The notes under the pieces were generated by a model that saw only the letters and a list, made by a program, of their open reading frames with translations, made no database searches and was not told where the DNA came from. Positions 42,001-53,900 of a stretch of DNA of 64,000 bases are shown in pieces. A program made the position numbers and the translations under genes. Positions within the stretch are counted from its first letter, which is position 1, and each line of letters starts with the position of its first letter. The DNA is from Watersipora subatra (lineage: Eukaryota; Bryozoa; Gymnolaemata; Cheilostomatida; Watersiporidae): contig NC_088708.1 in assembly GCF_963576615.1 (NCBI RefSeq), positions 8,804,001 to 8,868,000 of the forward strand, in the 5' to 3' direction.

Positions 42001-45000
42001 TCGTCTGAAATCAATTTTATATTAACTATTATTAGTCATGTTTACACCATTCATAGTAAGATTTGTTCCTTTCTCTCAGTTTTGTAGGTGCAAGTGAGGT
42101 GGAGCGGATGAATCTTATTCACTGCAATGAACTTCAGTAGTTTTGATTAAATACTGTTGTATCACACATATAGCGCTAGTTTTGTCGGTCCTGTAGTTTT
42201 ACTTGTCTTCCATAGATATGGTACCGCTGATGAAGCCAGGAGAGTCAGTGGCCAAGTCTTTGAGAAGGCTTGGAGGCGGAGAGAAAAAACTAACATCAGC
42301 ACAGCGGCTAAAGGCTAAAAAACAAGGAATTAAACCAACTGAAGAGGAACTGGAAAATAGGAAGGCATTTCAAGCTCTCACGGGATTGGCTGACAAATTG
42401 ATACAGTCAGGTAAGGCCATTTTAAATGGTATACTTATTTGCTAGTAGCTTCACAGTAATCATTTAGATGGGCAAATGCAGAGTATTTTGTAGCTTAACT
42501 TTAAGTAATGCTTCTGTAAGAAGTAAACGAAATAAATCAGGACTGACGATGACAACATAACTAGATGTCACATGGTATGGTCTGGGAGTTGTCATTCCTA
42601 AAGATTTGTCGTATAACAGATGGTTTTCTCCTAGGTTTTCGCCAGCAGTATTATGTACCATTGCTATTGCTCTAGTTGCCATCATAAAATCCTCCCTCTG
42701 ATTACCATCCTATAAACGGGTGGTTGCTGTACAAATCTAAACAATTATGCATAATTTTAAAATATTTTCTGTTATCATTCCTTTTTTCACTTGTGTAGGT
42801 TCAAAACATGAAGTTATAGCCATGTTCAAGGATTCTGTTACATCCTGAGGTGTATGCAGTTTAGATGAAAGTTCATTCTTTGTAAGATGGAAATAAATTG
42901 GTTAGGAAATAATAGGCTGTTGTGTATTGCTAGTATATGCCTCTCTCGCTGTAGTAACTGTGCATGTTTTGTCCAGTGATTCAGCCCAAAATTGCATGGT
43001 GCCCATGTTTAATGTAAACAGCGATGTCTCATGTTCTGCAGGATATATGGAGATATATGAAGACACATATGAAAAAATAACTTACATGGTGAAACAGAAG
43101 GAGGAAGAACTCAACAAGTCAGCCAAAGTATCGAAGGACGATGCTGCGCTGGATATGTTTGGAGAAGAATTTGATGAAAAACAAGATGAAGGTTTGTGAT
43201 AATTTCTAGAAAATGTGTTGCAGATGCATTATAGAACAATTCAAAATTACATAGCAGTCGGTTACAAATTGACTATAATTTGCACAAACATGTTTGGATT
43301 ATCAATATTTAGCTAAAAATCTAGTTGAACTTCCAAAATCATTAGAGTAAAGTATAGAGGCAACTCAAAAACAATGCTTAGCCTTTGATTTTGGCAGCTT
43401 AAACCTAACCGACATTTTTTAATTTTTTGTTTTAAAAAAACTCCTGGTTTGATCTTAAAAAACTCCTGGATGACTTAAGATAATATATATTAAGATTTGT
43501 TTGACTCAGCAACTTTCTAACTTCAAAAGATTGTGTTTAAACTGCTATTCGTTATCCACAGTGGTGGTTAGTGATTTTGGACAAATGCTTTCCTGTGTCG
43601 GACCATGTTCATTAAGTTTTTTATCATTTGTGTCAAACATTTTCTCATATGCTCTAGAAGGTTTGAAGAGCTTGAATTTTTAGCATGAAACAAACTAATG
43701 AATCTAAGCAAATAAGAAGTTAGCCTTCCTCCGTTGTTGGATAATGAATACATGGGTCGCGATCTCGGTACACGGGGTTAAGTCACACGTATTAAATTTG
43801 CATAATAGCGATAGCAAGTTAGTAAACTCAATGCCACTTGCATTTGTTGTGTTTTTAAAGTTACCTTTATTTAGATCAATCAAGTATGTTCTTTCAAAAT
43901 CCAAACTCTGTTTAACCAATAGAAGCTTAGAACAGCATAAATTTGCCTAGCGAAGCCGTTGCTATGCAAATCGGAAATAAAACATGGCGTCGCATAAGTC
44001 AAACAATGGTTTTTTTCATTGACACAATTGGTAATCAAGATATAAATGATACCTTTGAAGGATACTTTGGCAATTTAATTGATGCAAAATTATCCGATGA
44101 AGAGGAAGGCTTTGATGTAGATGATTTTTCATGTTCAATCGATGCTTAAGATGATTATGAAGAAATAATTGCACAGTAAGAAGAGCAAGAAGCCGTTAGA
44201 TATGGATCATTATTGAATATGATATGATGCCGTTAGATATGGACTAATATGGATCGTTCTTAATGGAAAGATTTTAATTCAACTATTTGAATTTAAAATT
44301 ACGCTTTATTGTATTGTCTGCAAGGTGAAAGGTATTTTTATGTTACATGTTACTATATGCTTGTGCAATAACAAATCAAATTTTGGCAATCAATACAATT
44401 TGGTTATCAACTTGTAGCTAAACATAAAATAATTAGGACTTTCTAGTTTAAATGTTCGGATGCAGCATAAAATTCTGTCCACCCGTGTATTTGAAGAATT
44501 ACGACTAAATTTAATAGTGGTTGCTAAATTGATTCTAACTGTAAACAAATAGAATTTTGACTATAAAATCAGTTCTAAGCACCAACATAGAAACAAAGAA
44601 TTTTCTGCTGGGAAATTTGTAAATTTTCCTCTGTTAAGCTGAGCAACTATCTCAATTTTGATAATTTCCAACTCTACCCTACTTTTTGAGATCATGACCC
44701 ATATAACAGATACCCTTCCTTCATAAATTGCTTGACTGTCTAGGTGCACCAGAAACAAAGCGCGTCAAATTCGAAGAAGCTACTACTAAAAGGGAAGATT
44801 CAAGAAATGCAAATGAAGTGCAGTGGGAATATAAGTGGCAAAACAGTGACGATGCAGAAATATGTGGACCATTTTCAAGTACTTATATGCAAAAATGTGT
44901 TGATGACAACAAATTTCCGGATGGAGTTTTTGTACGCAAGGTTGGGTCAGGACGAGAGTTCTATACCTCTAAAAGGATTGATTTTGACCTATATACTTAG
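39024..45000 (+). CDS. CD2BP2: CD2BP2 (U5 snRNP 52K GYF-domain protein), 6 coding exons, 318 aa
   Basis: A U5 snRNP component that binds PRP6 and leaves before tri-snRNP is used. Exons: 39024-39126, 39261-39379, 41172-41304, 42216-42410, 43042-43191, 44744-45000. All have AG/GT borders, phases 1-0-1-1-1 agree, total 957 nt. Motifs in order: acidic start [70 protein letters not shown], and the C-terminal GYF domain (about residues 256-314: [19 protein letters not shown], then [10 protein letters not shown]), ending KRIDFDLYT, as in human CD2BP2. Exon 1 may have a non-coding partner, since CTACAG precedes it. Intron 2 holds a piggyBac-like MITE. It converges with the minus-strand gene ending at 45233. 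Confidence 0.95.
39656..40700. mobile_element. piggyBac-like MITE (1045 bp) in CD2BP2 intron 2
   Basis: TTAA at 39652-39655 and 40701-40704. Ends CCCTTTTAGATTGA and, inverted, CCCTTTCAGGCCCA, each followed by CCAATTA. No transposase ORF. Confidence 0.7.
43192..44743. other. CD2BP2 intron 5
   Basis: Intron of 1.55 kb. Contains a 68-codon plus-strand ORF (43943-44149) with an acidic stretch; no family recognised and no splice context, so not called as a gene. Confidence 0.5.
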
Positions 45001-45232
45001 TGTTTTTCTAATTTATATGACACATACTGGCATGAATTAAGGAATTTCTATAGCTGTGTTAACATCTAATGGCAAGTGTTGTTGAGGGTGTCTTAAATCT
45101 GATCTTATGTATAGAGCAATGTCTTAGCAATCTTTTGCTAGTTCTGGTTGTAAATAAGGCTTTGCAGTTTTGTATATATAAAATATCCTATCAACATTGA
45201 TTTTATGTAAACATCATGATGGTGGACTAAGC

Positions 45233-47184
45233 CTATATTCCATTGCCAAACACAATGTCATCAATTGTGGGCTCAGCATTGGGTATTTGTTGGGCTATAT
45301 TACTCTGTTCGAGCGTCAATGTTCTCAAATATGGTGAAAGAGTGGTCTCCCCTAATAGTTCAATAAGCTTGCGGAGTTGTTTCCGCCGGTTTCTGTCTAC
45401 CTTACTTGATGTTAATGCTCTCACATCTCGTTGGTATGCATTTTTTTGGGCGGCAGGTGGGGGTGCCCTTTTATTTAGAGCACTGCTAAAAGATTTCTCA
45501 TTAGCGACCGCTGTTGAGGTGTCATTGGCAGCAATTGTTGAGGAGGTTGATGATTTTTCTAAAGGATCCATTTTTTGTCTACCTGATGGTGGCCCTGCTT
45601 TTTCTGCAGATTTATATTTCAGTGTTGCTGGCAGCTTGTAGCTGCAGGTGAGTAGCGGTCTCTGTGGAACAGGCAATTTGATATGACGTTTCATTGTTTG
45701 TCCCATATTCGAACACATATTCGAACACGGTAATGACCGAGAACTTTGCACTCGTTTCACAAATTTGCCTGTCAGGTTGATTTCTATCTTACTCCTCCTG
45801 GGAAGCCTGTGCTCCTTAGGTATATCAGCGACATAGTCATGAAAGTCGGCATAGCTTAGCATGCTACCATTGTTCAGAGTCGCTGCCCGTGATTCACTGT
45901 TGCTACAACGTTCTGGGCATTTCTCAGCACTATCGACGCTAGTGATCATTTCCCTAGAAATAACAGTATAAAAACTATAAACCTCATTTCATGAACGGAG
46001 TAGATACATTCTTGATAATCTGATTATAATAAAAAGGTTTGAACAATACACAGATACCTAGGATTAATGAGAAAGAGAATCGTTTGTTAAAAATTCTGGA
46101 AACAACAAATTAAAAAGTTGTAGTTATGATAGTGAACGAAAATCTAAAAGGAGCATAATCCTATTAACGTAATGCTATTAGGTCATGTTTACGCAGCCAT
46201 ACTCACCTCTGTACATTGGGTATGTTGATTGTAAGCAAGATCAGTCTGTGAAGCTGTGACTCCACAACTGTCGGGAAGTCACCAATTCTCAAAATGCTTA
46301 CAACTAAGAAAGTTATGAGCTAACAAGATTATTACTGTAGTAAAGGATTAGCTGGGTCACACCTACATTTCAACGTACAATTCTCAAATCGTACACAAAG
46401 CATCAGCTTATAAGTAACCTTATGATTCTTCTACTTGCTTTCTTATTTACTTTTGAAGGCATTAGCTAAAATGCAGGTGTACAAGCCTATTTTCTTAAGG
46501 ATACAACATACAATGTTAAATGAGAAAGAATACTGGTTTACCTATTAACTTATTAGTGATTCTTCTGAACATCAATTTTCCAACAATCCATGCCATACAC
46601 CCTCACTATGCCCTCTAAATATCTGTTTGGTTTGATAAACTTTTGTATTATTATAATAACCTGTATTAATATAGCATGATCTGAGGCCAATCAATTAATT
46701 TACTATATGCATACAGGCTCCTTAACACGGTGAGCTCACAATAAAAATATGTCACACTGTAAAAACCATACAAGCTCAGTTTCTTACTGAAAAAATACTA
46801 GTTTCGATCCCTACAAAAAAACTGGACTAACAAGCGGACAATGCTTGCATAACTTTGGCAGGTCGCGGCCACTTCTGTATGGATCAAAATTACCGTATGT
46901 AACTTATCAAAAACTTACGCCTCAGCAGGAAACTGAAGGTTATATCTCGATGCAAGTGCTGGACAACTGATCTTCCCTCCTTGTGTACATTTCTGCGTTG
47001 CTAATTTGTATTCATGAATGTAATCCTCTCTATTCGTGTGATGCTTGAAGTATGGTGAGGACTTGATAGGTTGCCCTTCATAGAGGTTTCGTGCTGGTTT
47101 GTACGGGTTGGCATGCGTTTTCTTGTTAGTAGAACAGATGTCCGTGAAATCACTCCAAGGTGCCAATTGTGACATGCCAGTCAT
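45233..47184 (-). CDS. Unrecognised protein, two coding exons, 328 aa
   Basis: Exon 1 47184-46919, exon 2 45953-45233. Donor GTAAGT, acceptor TTTCTAG, phase 2 on both sides, sum 987 nt. The start was chosen at MTGMSQLAPW; a second ATG follows three codons later, and upstream codons to 47310 are open but unlike the rest. The N-terminal part is rich in Asn/Pro/Tyr (HANPYKPARNLYEG). The middle is basic and low-complexity, with Ser/Thr/Ala and Pro-rich stretches. Near the C-terminus is a charged helix (DRNRRKQLRKLIELLGE). No signal peptide or membrane segment. The NPYKPA-like pattern recalls small ciliary microtubule proteins, but that is only an impression. It ends 232 bp from the CD2BP2 stop, on the opposite strand. 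Confidence 0.7.
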
Positions 47185-47977
47185 TCTTATCACAGCGCAA
47201 TCACACCTGGACAGTGATATACCTCGTGTCATGATATCGAGCAACCACCAACCCAGAGATGAACAGCACGTGTCTAATAAACGTAATATTTCAGACCACA
47301 CTACTAGCATACTAAAAATCAGTAGTCGGTTGACATCTTGTCTGTTGCGTCACTGACCACCAAGGCATTGCAAATGGTCTAGTCCAATAAGCTGGTGAAC
47401 TGCCTTTATGCTCCAGCTTATATCTAATAAACCTTTAGCTTTACCCAAACAAATACAGCATATTAAAAGTAAGTATTTATACAAACCCTTGAGATTGATA
47501 GCCATGCATTTGAACTTGATTCTGTGTATTTATTGAGAGTTCACCCTTGCTCTGAGGTAATCCGGTATGTTCCACTGCTGGTATTGTAAACCAAATAAGA
47601 GACAGGTGGAGAACCCAATACAAGCATGCCAGCTCAAGTGGTTCGCATCACAATATGGCATCCTTTCAGCTCAGCGCCACTTACTGCGATATTTGTATGC
47701 TTTATATTGCCACTCAATGTCTCACTTAACGCATTATAACTAGACAAAAAAGACAAATGGAGGCCTCGTACAAAGTCACACCTCACATGGCAATTCAAAT
47801 ACGCGAATAAGCATGGATTTCTAATGTTTATCTGACAATAGAAAACAGTTCATCATGTCCGGAGACTAACACTAATGGCTGCAAGTGCTGCTATTCAATA
47901 ACACAGTTCAAGCGGATCATATGAACTTCTATTTGACTAGGGAGAACAGGTTTCCTAAAGTCACACTTAAGAGGATG
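47185..47977. other. Intergenic between two minus-strand genes
   Basis: Contains the 3' UTR of the PNLDC1-like gene and the promoter side of the 45-47 kb gene. No further exons seen. Confidence 0.4.
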
Positions 47978-50900
47978 TCATCGCTTCCTGACACTTCTAA
48001 TCAATGCTGCCGCACATATCCCAGCGGTCAAGGCGAGACCAGCCCTGAAAAGAAACAACACAATAAAACCGAGTGAGATACCGTTGGTTTCAAAAGCTAC
48101 TGGTAGACTAATCCATAAAGAAACGTAATACACCTGAGTATAACTATCATATAAGGGTCATGCCAAACAGGCATGAAATGAGAAAAAGATTTATTCGAAT
48201 TTGAAAAGAAGCAATGATAGAAACGATAGAAATACCTTTAGCAATAATAGAAATACCTTTAGTAATGATAGAAATACCTTTAGCAATGATAGAAATACCT
48301 TTAGCAATGATAGAAATACCTTTAGCAATGATAGAAATACCTTTAGCAATGATAGAAATACCTTTAGCAATGATAGAAATACCTTTAGCAATGATAGAAA
48401 TACCTTTATCAATGATAGAAATACCTTTAGTAATGATAGAAATACCTTTAGCAATGATAGAAATACTTTTAGCAGTGATAGAAATACCTTTAGCAATGAT
48501 AGAAATACCTTTAGTAATGATAGAAATACCTTTAGCAATGATAGAAATACCTTTAACAATGATAGAAATACCTTTAGCAATGATAGAAATACTTTTAGCA
48601 GTGATAGAAATACCTTTAGCAATGATAGAAATACTTTTAGTAATGATAGAAATACCTTTAGCAATGATAGAAATACGTTTAGCAATGATAGAAATACCTT
48701 TAGCAATGATAGAAATACCTTTAGCAATGATAGAAATACCTTTAGCAATGATAGAAATACTTTTAGCAGTGATAGAAATACCTTTAGCAATGATAGAAAT
48801 ACCTTTAGTAATGATAGAAATACCTTTAGCAATGATAGAAATACCTTTAGCAATGATAGAAATACCTTTAGCAATGATAGAAATACGTTTAGCAATGATA
48901 GAAATACCTTTAGCAATGATAGAAATACCTTTAGCAATGATAGAAATACCTTTAGTAATGATAGAAATACCTTTAGCAATGATAGAAATACCTTTAGCAA
49001 TGATAGAAATACCTGTAGCAATGATAGAAATACCTTTAGCAATGATAGAAATACCTTTAGCAATGATAGAAATACCTTTAGTAATGATAGAAATACCTTT
49101 AGCAATGATAGAAATACCTTTAGTAATGATAGAAATACCTTTAACAATGATAGAAATACCTTTAGCAATGACAAAAATTCCTTTAGCAATGATAGAAATA
49201 CCTTTAGCAATGATAGAAATACCTTTAGCAATGATAGAAATACATTTAGCAATGATAGAAATACCTTTAGCAATGACAGAAATACCTTTAGCAATGATAG
49301 AAATACCTTTAGCAATGATAGAAATACCTTTAGCAATAATAGAAATTAGGTGCATGCCATGAAAAAGCCAACCCTACCCTAAGATTCTTAGCAACTTTCT
49401 AAAGCAAATTGAACTATTTTAGCCTGCAAACGCGCCTCCGAGGATCACTCACATGAGAAACCTTGTGACTCGAGGAGAATGTCTAAATGAACTGTATTTT
49501 TTAACGACGAACTTGTCATGTTGCCGGAATGCTTCAAGAATCCGCCGAGAGCTATAAAAATAGCACATGAAAATTGCACAATACACAGCAGCAGCTGATA
49601 TTTATACCTACAGTGCAATCAGATACATTTGAACAGCTGGACATACATTGAGAGAACAAAGAATAAATGAATTCAACAAGCATCGCTTTGGCAAGGAGTC
49701 TTGGAAATGCCAAAACTGGGATGACCTTGAAGGTGTAAGTGACAATGAAATTAAATGCAAATTCGTTGTCTAACATTAGCATGGATTAACTATTACTAGC
49801 AATAGAAAATTCAAAGAATTACCTTGAAAAGCTGTTGACTGCAACCACCGCCTTGTTATGGGAAATAATGTTGATGTCTACAGAGCCAAAGGAAGACAAC
49901 AAGAGAGATATCTGTAAAGATCCAATCAAGAATACAGCAACTAGTGAGGTATTTTCTCAAGCTAGTAGTGGTAACTGACTACAGGAATGTAAGTGACCTC
50001 AAGATACACTGGCGCTAACGTGTAGAATATGTAAATAATGGTGTAAGAATGCAAACCTACCTCATCGATATTTAACTGAGAGTTGTACTTCCTTGTAGCC
50101 ACAAAAAGTTGGTCAGGTCGACTAGATTCCGGGTCTGGCCCATCTAGGCACTAATATGTCAGTAAGAAACACGAAACAGTCGGTAAGAAAACAGTAGCGA
50201 ATCAGAATGGACAGAGTCAATGTATGAGCGCAACTTCAACAACTGATATACAGTCAAACATGGATAACTCGCCCTCGGATAGCTCGAACACATGGTTAAC
50301 TCGAACAGTTTCTTTGGTCCATTCCCACGTAATGATAAATTGCTTTAGATAACTCGACCTCAACTTTGTTAACTCGAACAGTTTTTTGCCCAACGGCTAC
50401 CGAAACGGTTGTTATCGCTTTAGAAAATCACTTTATTCCAAGCCATAGAGGTAAACCTCAACTTTTCGTAATTCATAACCGTCGTTATTACCACAATCGG
50501 TAAAATATTTTTGTCAACGACTTTTCTAAAGGTTTGGTGAAATGTGATGTTTACCAAACATCCGCTTAGCGATGGCCCTTCGGAAGCAAGGAAAAGTGAA
50601 GTAACCTTCGCATAAACTTCAAGAAAAATCGGCAAAATTGACCTTAGTTAAAACGCTCAAAAGAAAAAGAGGTCTTTTCTTCTAAGCATTTCAACAACGA
50701 TCAAGTCTTGCCAATTTTAATCTAAAAAACGTCCTTGCAATAACATCACCTCAAACAACAAACCAATCTCAAGTGATAGAAAAATCTCTATACTTTTTGA
50801 TAAAAAAGTTTTAAATTTTACATTCGAAGCATTTAATTTGAAACAAGCCATTTATGCTTTTGATTTATATTATAGTTTGTATATGTACATGTATCTACTA

Positions 50901-53900
50901 ATAAATAAATAAATAAATACATGGACTTGTGAAAGTGCTCTGATAACTAGAACGCTCTGATAACTCGAACATTTCCGCTCGGTCCCGTGAAGTTCGAGTT
51001 ATCCATGTTTGACTGTATAAGATACATAAGAGGCTAAGTCTTGAGCACACTGGGAGAATTAGCTGAAAAGTGAAAACACCCAAAAGTATTTTGATGCTGC
51101 GAGGCAGGAAAGGGTGATGTGGTTAAAACAGTGATAAGCTTACAGAAACATTTAACCCCATGTGTGCTGTAAGATGTAGGAAACAAGTAACTTGCAGATT
51201 CTTCAACTCCATGTTCATGGCAAATGGTTTTGGACTGCTAAACACAATGGTGACCAGGACTGATCTCTCTACTCGGATGTAGTAGTTACATATACTAGCC
51301 ATAAAAACAAAAGTGCAGACTATATATGACTACTTACGATATGATGCAGAGCTCCTCTTATCATGTTAACTCTATTCTTGTATTTTGATAAAGGTATTTG
51401 ATAGTCATAGAAGGGTATGGGGTGAGAGGCGAGGGCGGCGCTGCAAGATAATATCAACTCTGCATCTATCTTGTGAATCAACTGAATTGAATCAGAATTT
51501 GTAAGAACATCATTTAAGGTAGTTATCAATTACCATAACAAAAGGTAAGAACATCATTTAAGGTAGTTATCAATTACCATAACAAAAGGTAGTTATCAAT
51601 TACCATAACAAAAGGTTGTTATCAATTACCATAACAAAAGGTAGTTATCAATTACTATAACAAAAGGTAGTTATCAATTACCATAACAAAAGGTAGTTAT
51701 TAATTACCATAACAAAAGGTAGTTATCAATTACCATAACAAAAGGTAGTTATTAATTACCATAACAAAAGGTAGTTATTAATTACCATAACAAAAGGTAG
51801 TTATCAATTACCATAACAAAAGGTAGTTATTAATTACCATAACAAAAGGTAGTTATCAATTACCATAACAAAAGGTAGTTATCAATTACCATAACAAAAG
51901 GTAGTTATCAATTACTATAACAAAAGGTAGTTATCAATTACTATAACAAAAGGTAGTTATTAATTACCATAACAAAAGGTAGTTATTAATTACCATAACA
52001 AAAGGTAGTTATTAATTACCATAACAAAAGGTAGTTATCAATTACCATAACAAAAGGTAGTTATCAATTACCATAACAAAAGGTAGTTATTAATTACCAT
52101 AGCTAAAGGTAGTTATTAATTACCATAACAAAAGGTAGTTATCAATTACCATAACAAAAGGTAGTTATCAATTACCATAACAAAAGGTAGTTATTAATTA
52201 CCATAACAAAAGGTAGTTATTAATTACCATAACAAAAGGTAGTTATCAATTACCATAACAAAAGGTAGTTATTAATTACCATAACAAAAGGTAGTTATCA
52301 ATTACCATAACAAAAGGTAGTTATTAATTACCATAACAAAAGGTAGTTATTAATTACCATAACAAAAGGTAGTTATCAATTACCATAACAAAAGGTAGTT
52401 ATTAATTACCATAACAAAAGGTAGTTATCAATTACCATAACAAAAGGTAGTTATCAATTACCATAACAAAAGGTAGTTATCAATTACTATAACAAAAGGT
52501 AGTTATCAATTACTATAACAAAAGGTAGTTATTAATTACCATAACAAAAGGTAGTTATTAATTACCATAACAAAAGGTAGTTATTAATTACCATAACAAA
52601 AGGTAGTTATCAATTACCATAACAAAAGGTAGTTATCAATTACCATAACAAAAGGTAGTTATTAATTACCATAGCTAAAGGTAGTTATTAATTACCATAA
52701 CAAAAGGTAGTTATCAATTACCATAACAAAAGGTAGTTATCAATTACCATAACAAAAGGTAGTTATTAATTACCATAACAAAAGGTAGTTATTAATTACC
52801 ATAACAAAAGGTAGTTATCAATTACCATAACAAAAGGTAGTTATTAATTACCATAACAAAAGGTAGTTATCAATTACCATAACAAAAGGTAGTTATCAAT
52901 TACCATAACAAAAGGTAGTTATCAATTACCATAGCTAAAGGTAGTTATCAATTACCATAACAAAAGGTAGTTATCAATTACCATAACAAAAGGTAGTTAT
53001 CAATTACCATAACAAAAGGTAGTTATCAATTACCATAACAAAAGGTAGTTATTAATTACCATAACAAAAGGTAGTTATTAATTACCATAACAAAAGGTAG
53101 TTATCAATTACCATAACAAAAGGTAGTTATTAATTACCATAACAAAAGGTAGTTATCAATTACCATAACAAAAGGTAGTTATCAATTACCATAACAAAAG
53201 GTAGTTATCAATTACCATAACAAAAGGTAGTTATCAATTACCATAACAAAAGGTAGTTATCAATTACCATAACAAAAGGTAGTTATTAATTACCATAACA
53301 AAAGGTAGTTATCAATTACCATAACAAAAGGTAGTTATCAATTACCATAACAAAAGGTAGTTATTAATTACCATAACAAAAGGTAGTTATCAATTACCAT
53401 AACAAAAGGTAGTTATCAATTACCATAACAAAAGGTAGTTATTAATTACCATAACAAAAGGTAGTTATCAATTACCATAACAAAAGGTAGTTATCAATTA
53501 CCATAACAAAAGAGTCGTTTATGAGGCTAGTGATTAGCTTTCACCAAAATTTAAAGAAGGCGCAACATAAGAATTTTACATACTTTAAAAAAACAATAAG
53601 TTTGTCATATTCCTTTGTGCTAAAACAAACTCCAGCTATATCTCCTTCGGTCTACCTGTCATGATTAAACATGCTTACCGCTGCCTGCGCAGCATCTCAT
53701 AAAGGCACATATGTATTGTGAAAATTTCAAAAAACAACTCTGCTAAATTTTTTAGAGAAGTTGAAATCAAGAAATTTTACATGAAATTTGAATGAAATAT
53801 TTAAATCAGTGGTGATAAAAAGGAAACAAACGAGTAATATTAAAATTAACTGACACAAATTATTACAAGGGTAGCACTGCATTACATGCATCGATAGACA

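Noticed and set aside
43943..44149. 68-codon ORF with acidic [11 protein letters not shown] in CD2BP2 intron 5
   Set aside because: No recognisable family, no splice sites, and no transposon ends found around it.
48147..49362. ORFs of about 380-400 codons on both strands
   Set aside because: All are translations of the 21-bp minisatellite.
49552..49782. Minus-strand ORF of 76 codons as a possible PNLDC1 exon
   Set aside because: Acceptor is poor and residues do not match the family, whereas 49551-49453 matches and keeps phase.
51562..53511. Possible CRISPR-like regular array
   Set aside because: Units are contiguous 26-bp repeats with no unique spacers; this is a eukaryotic intron minisatellite.
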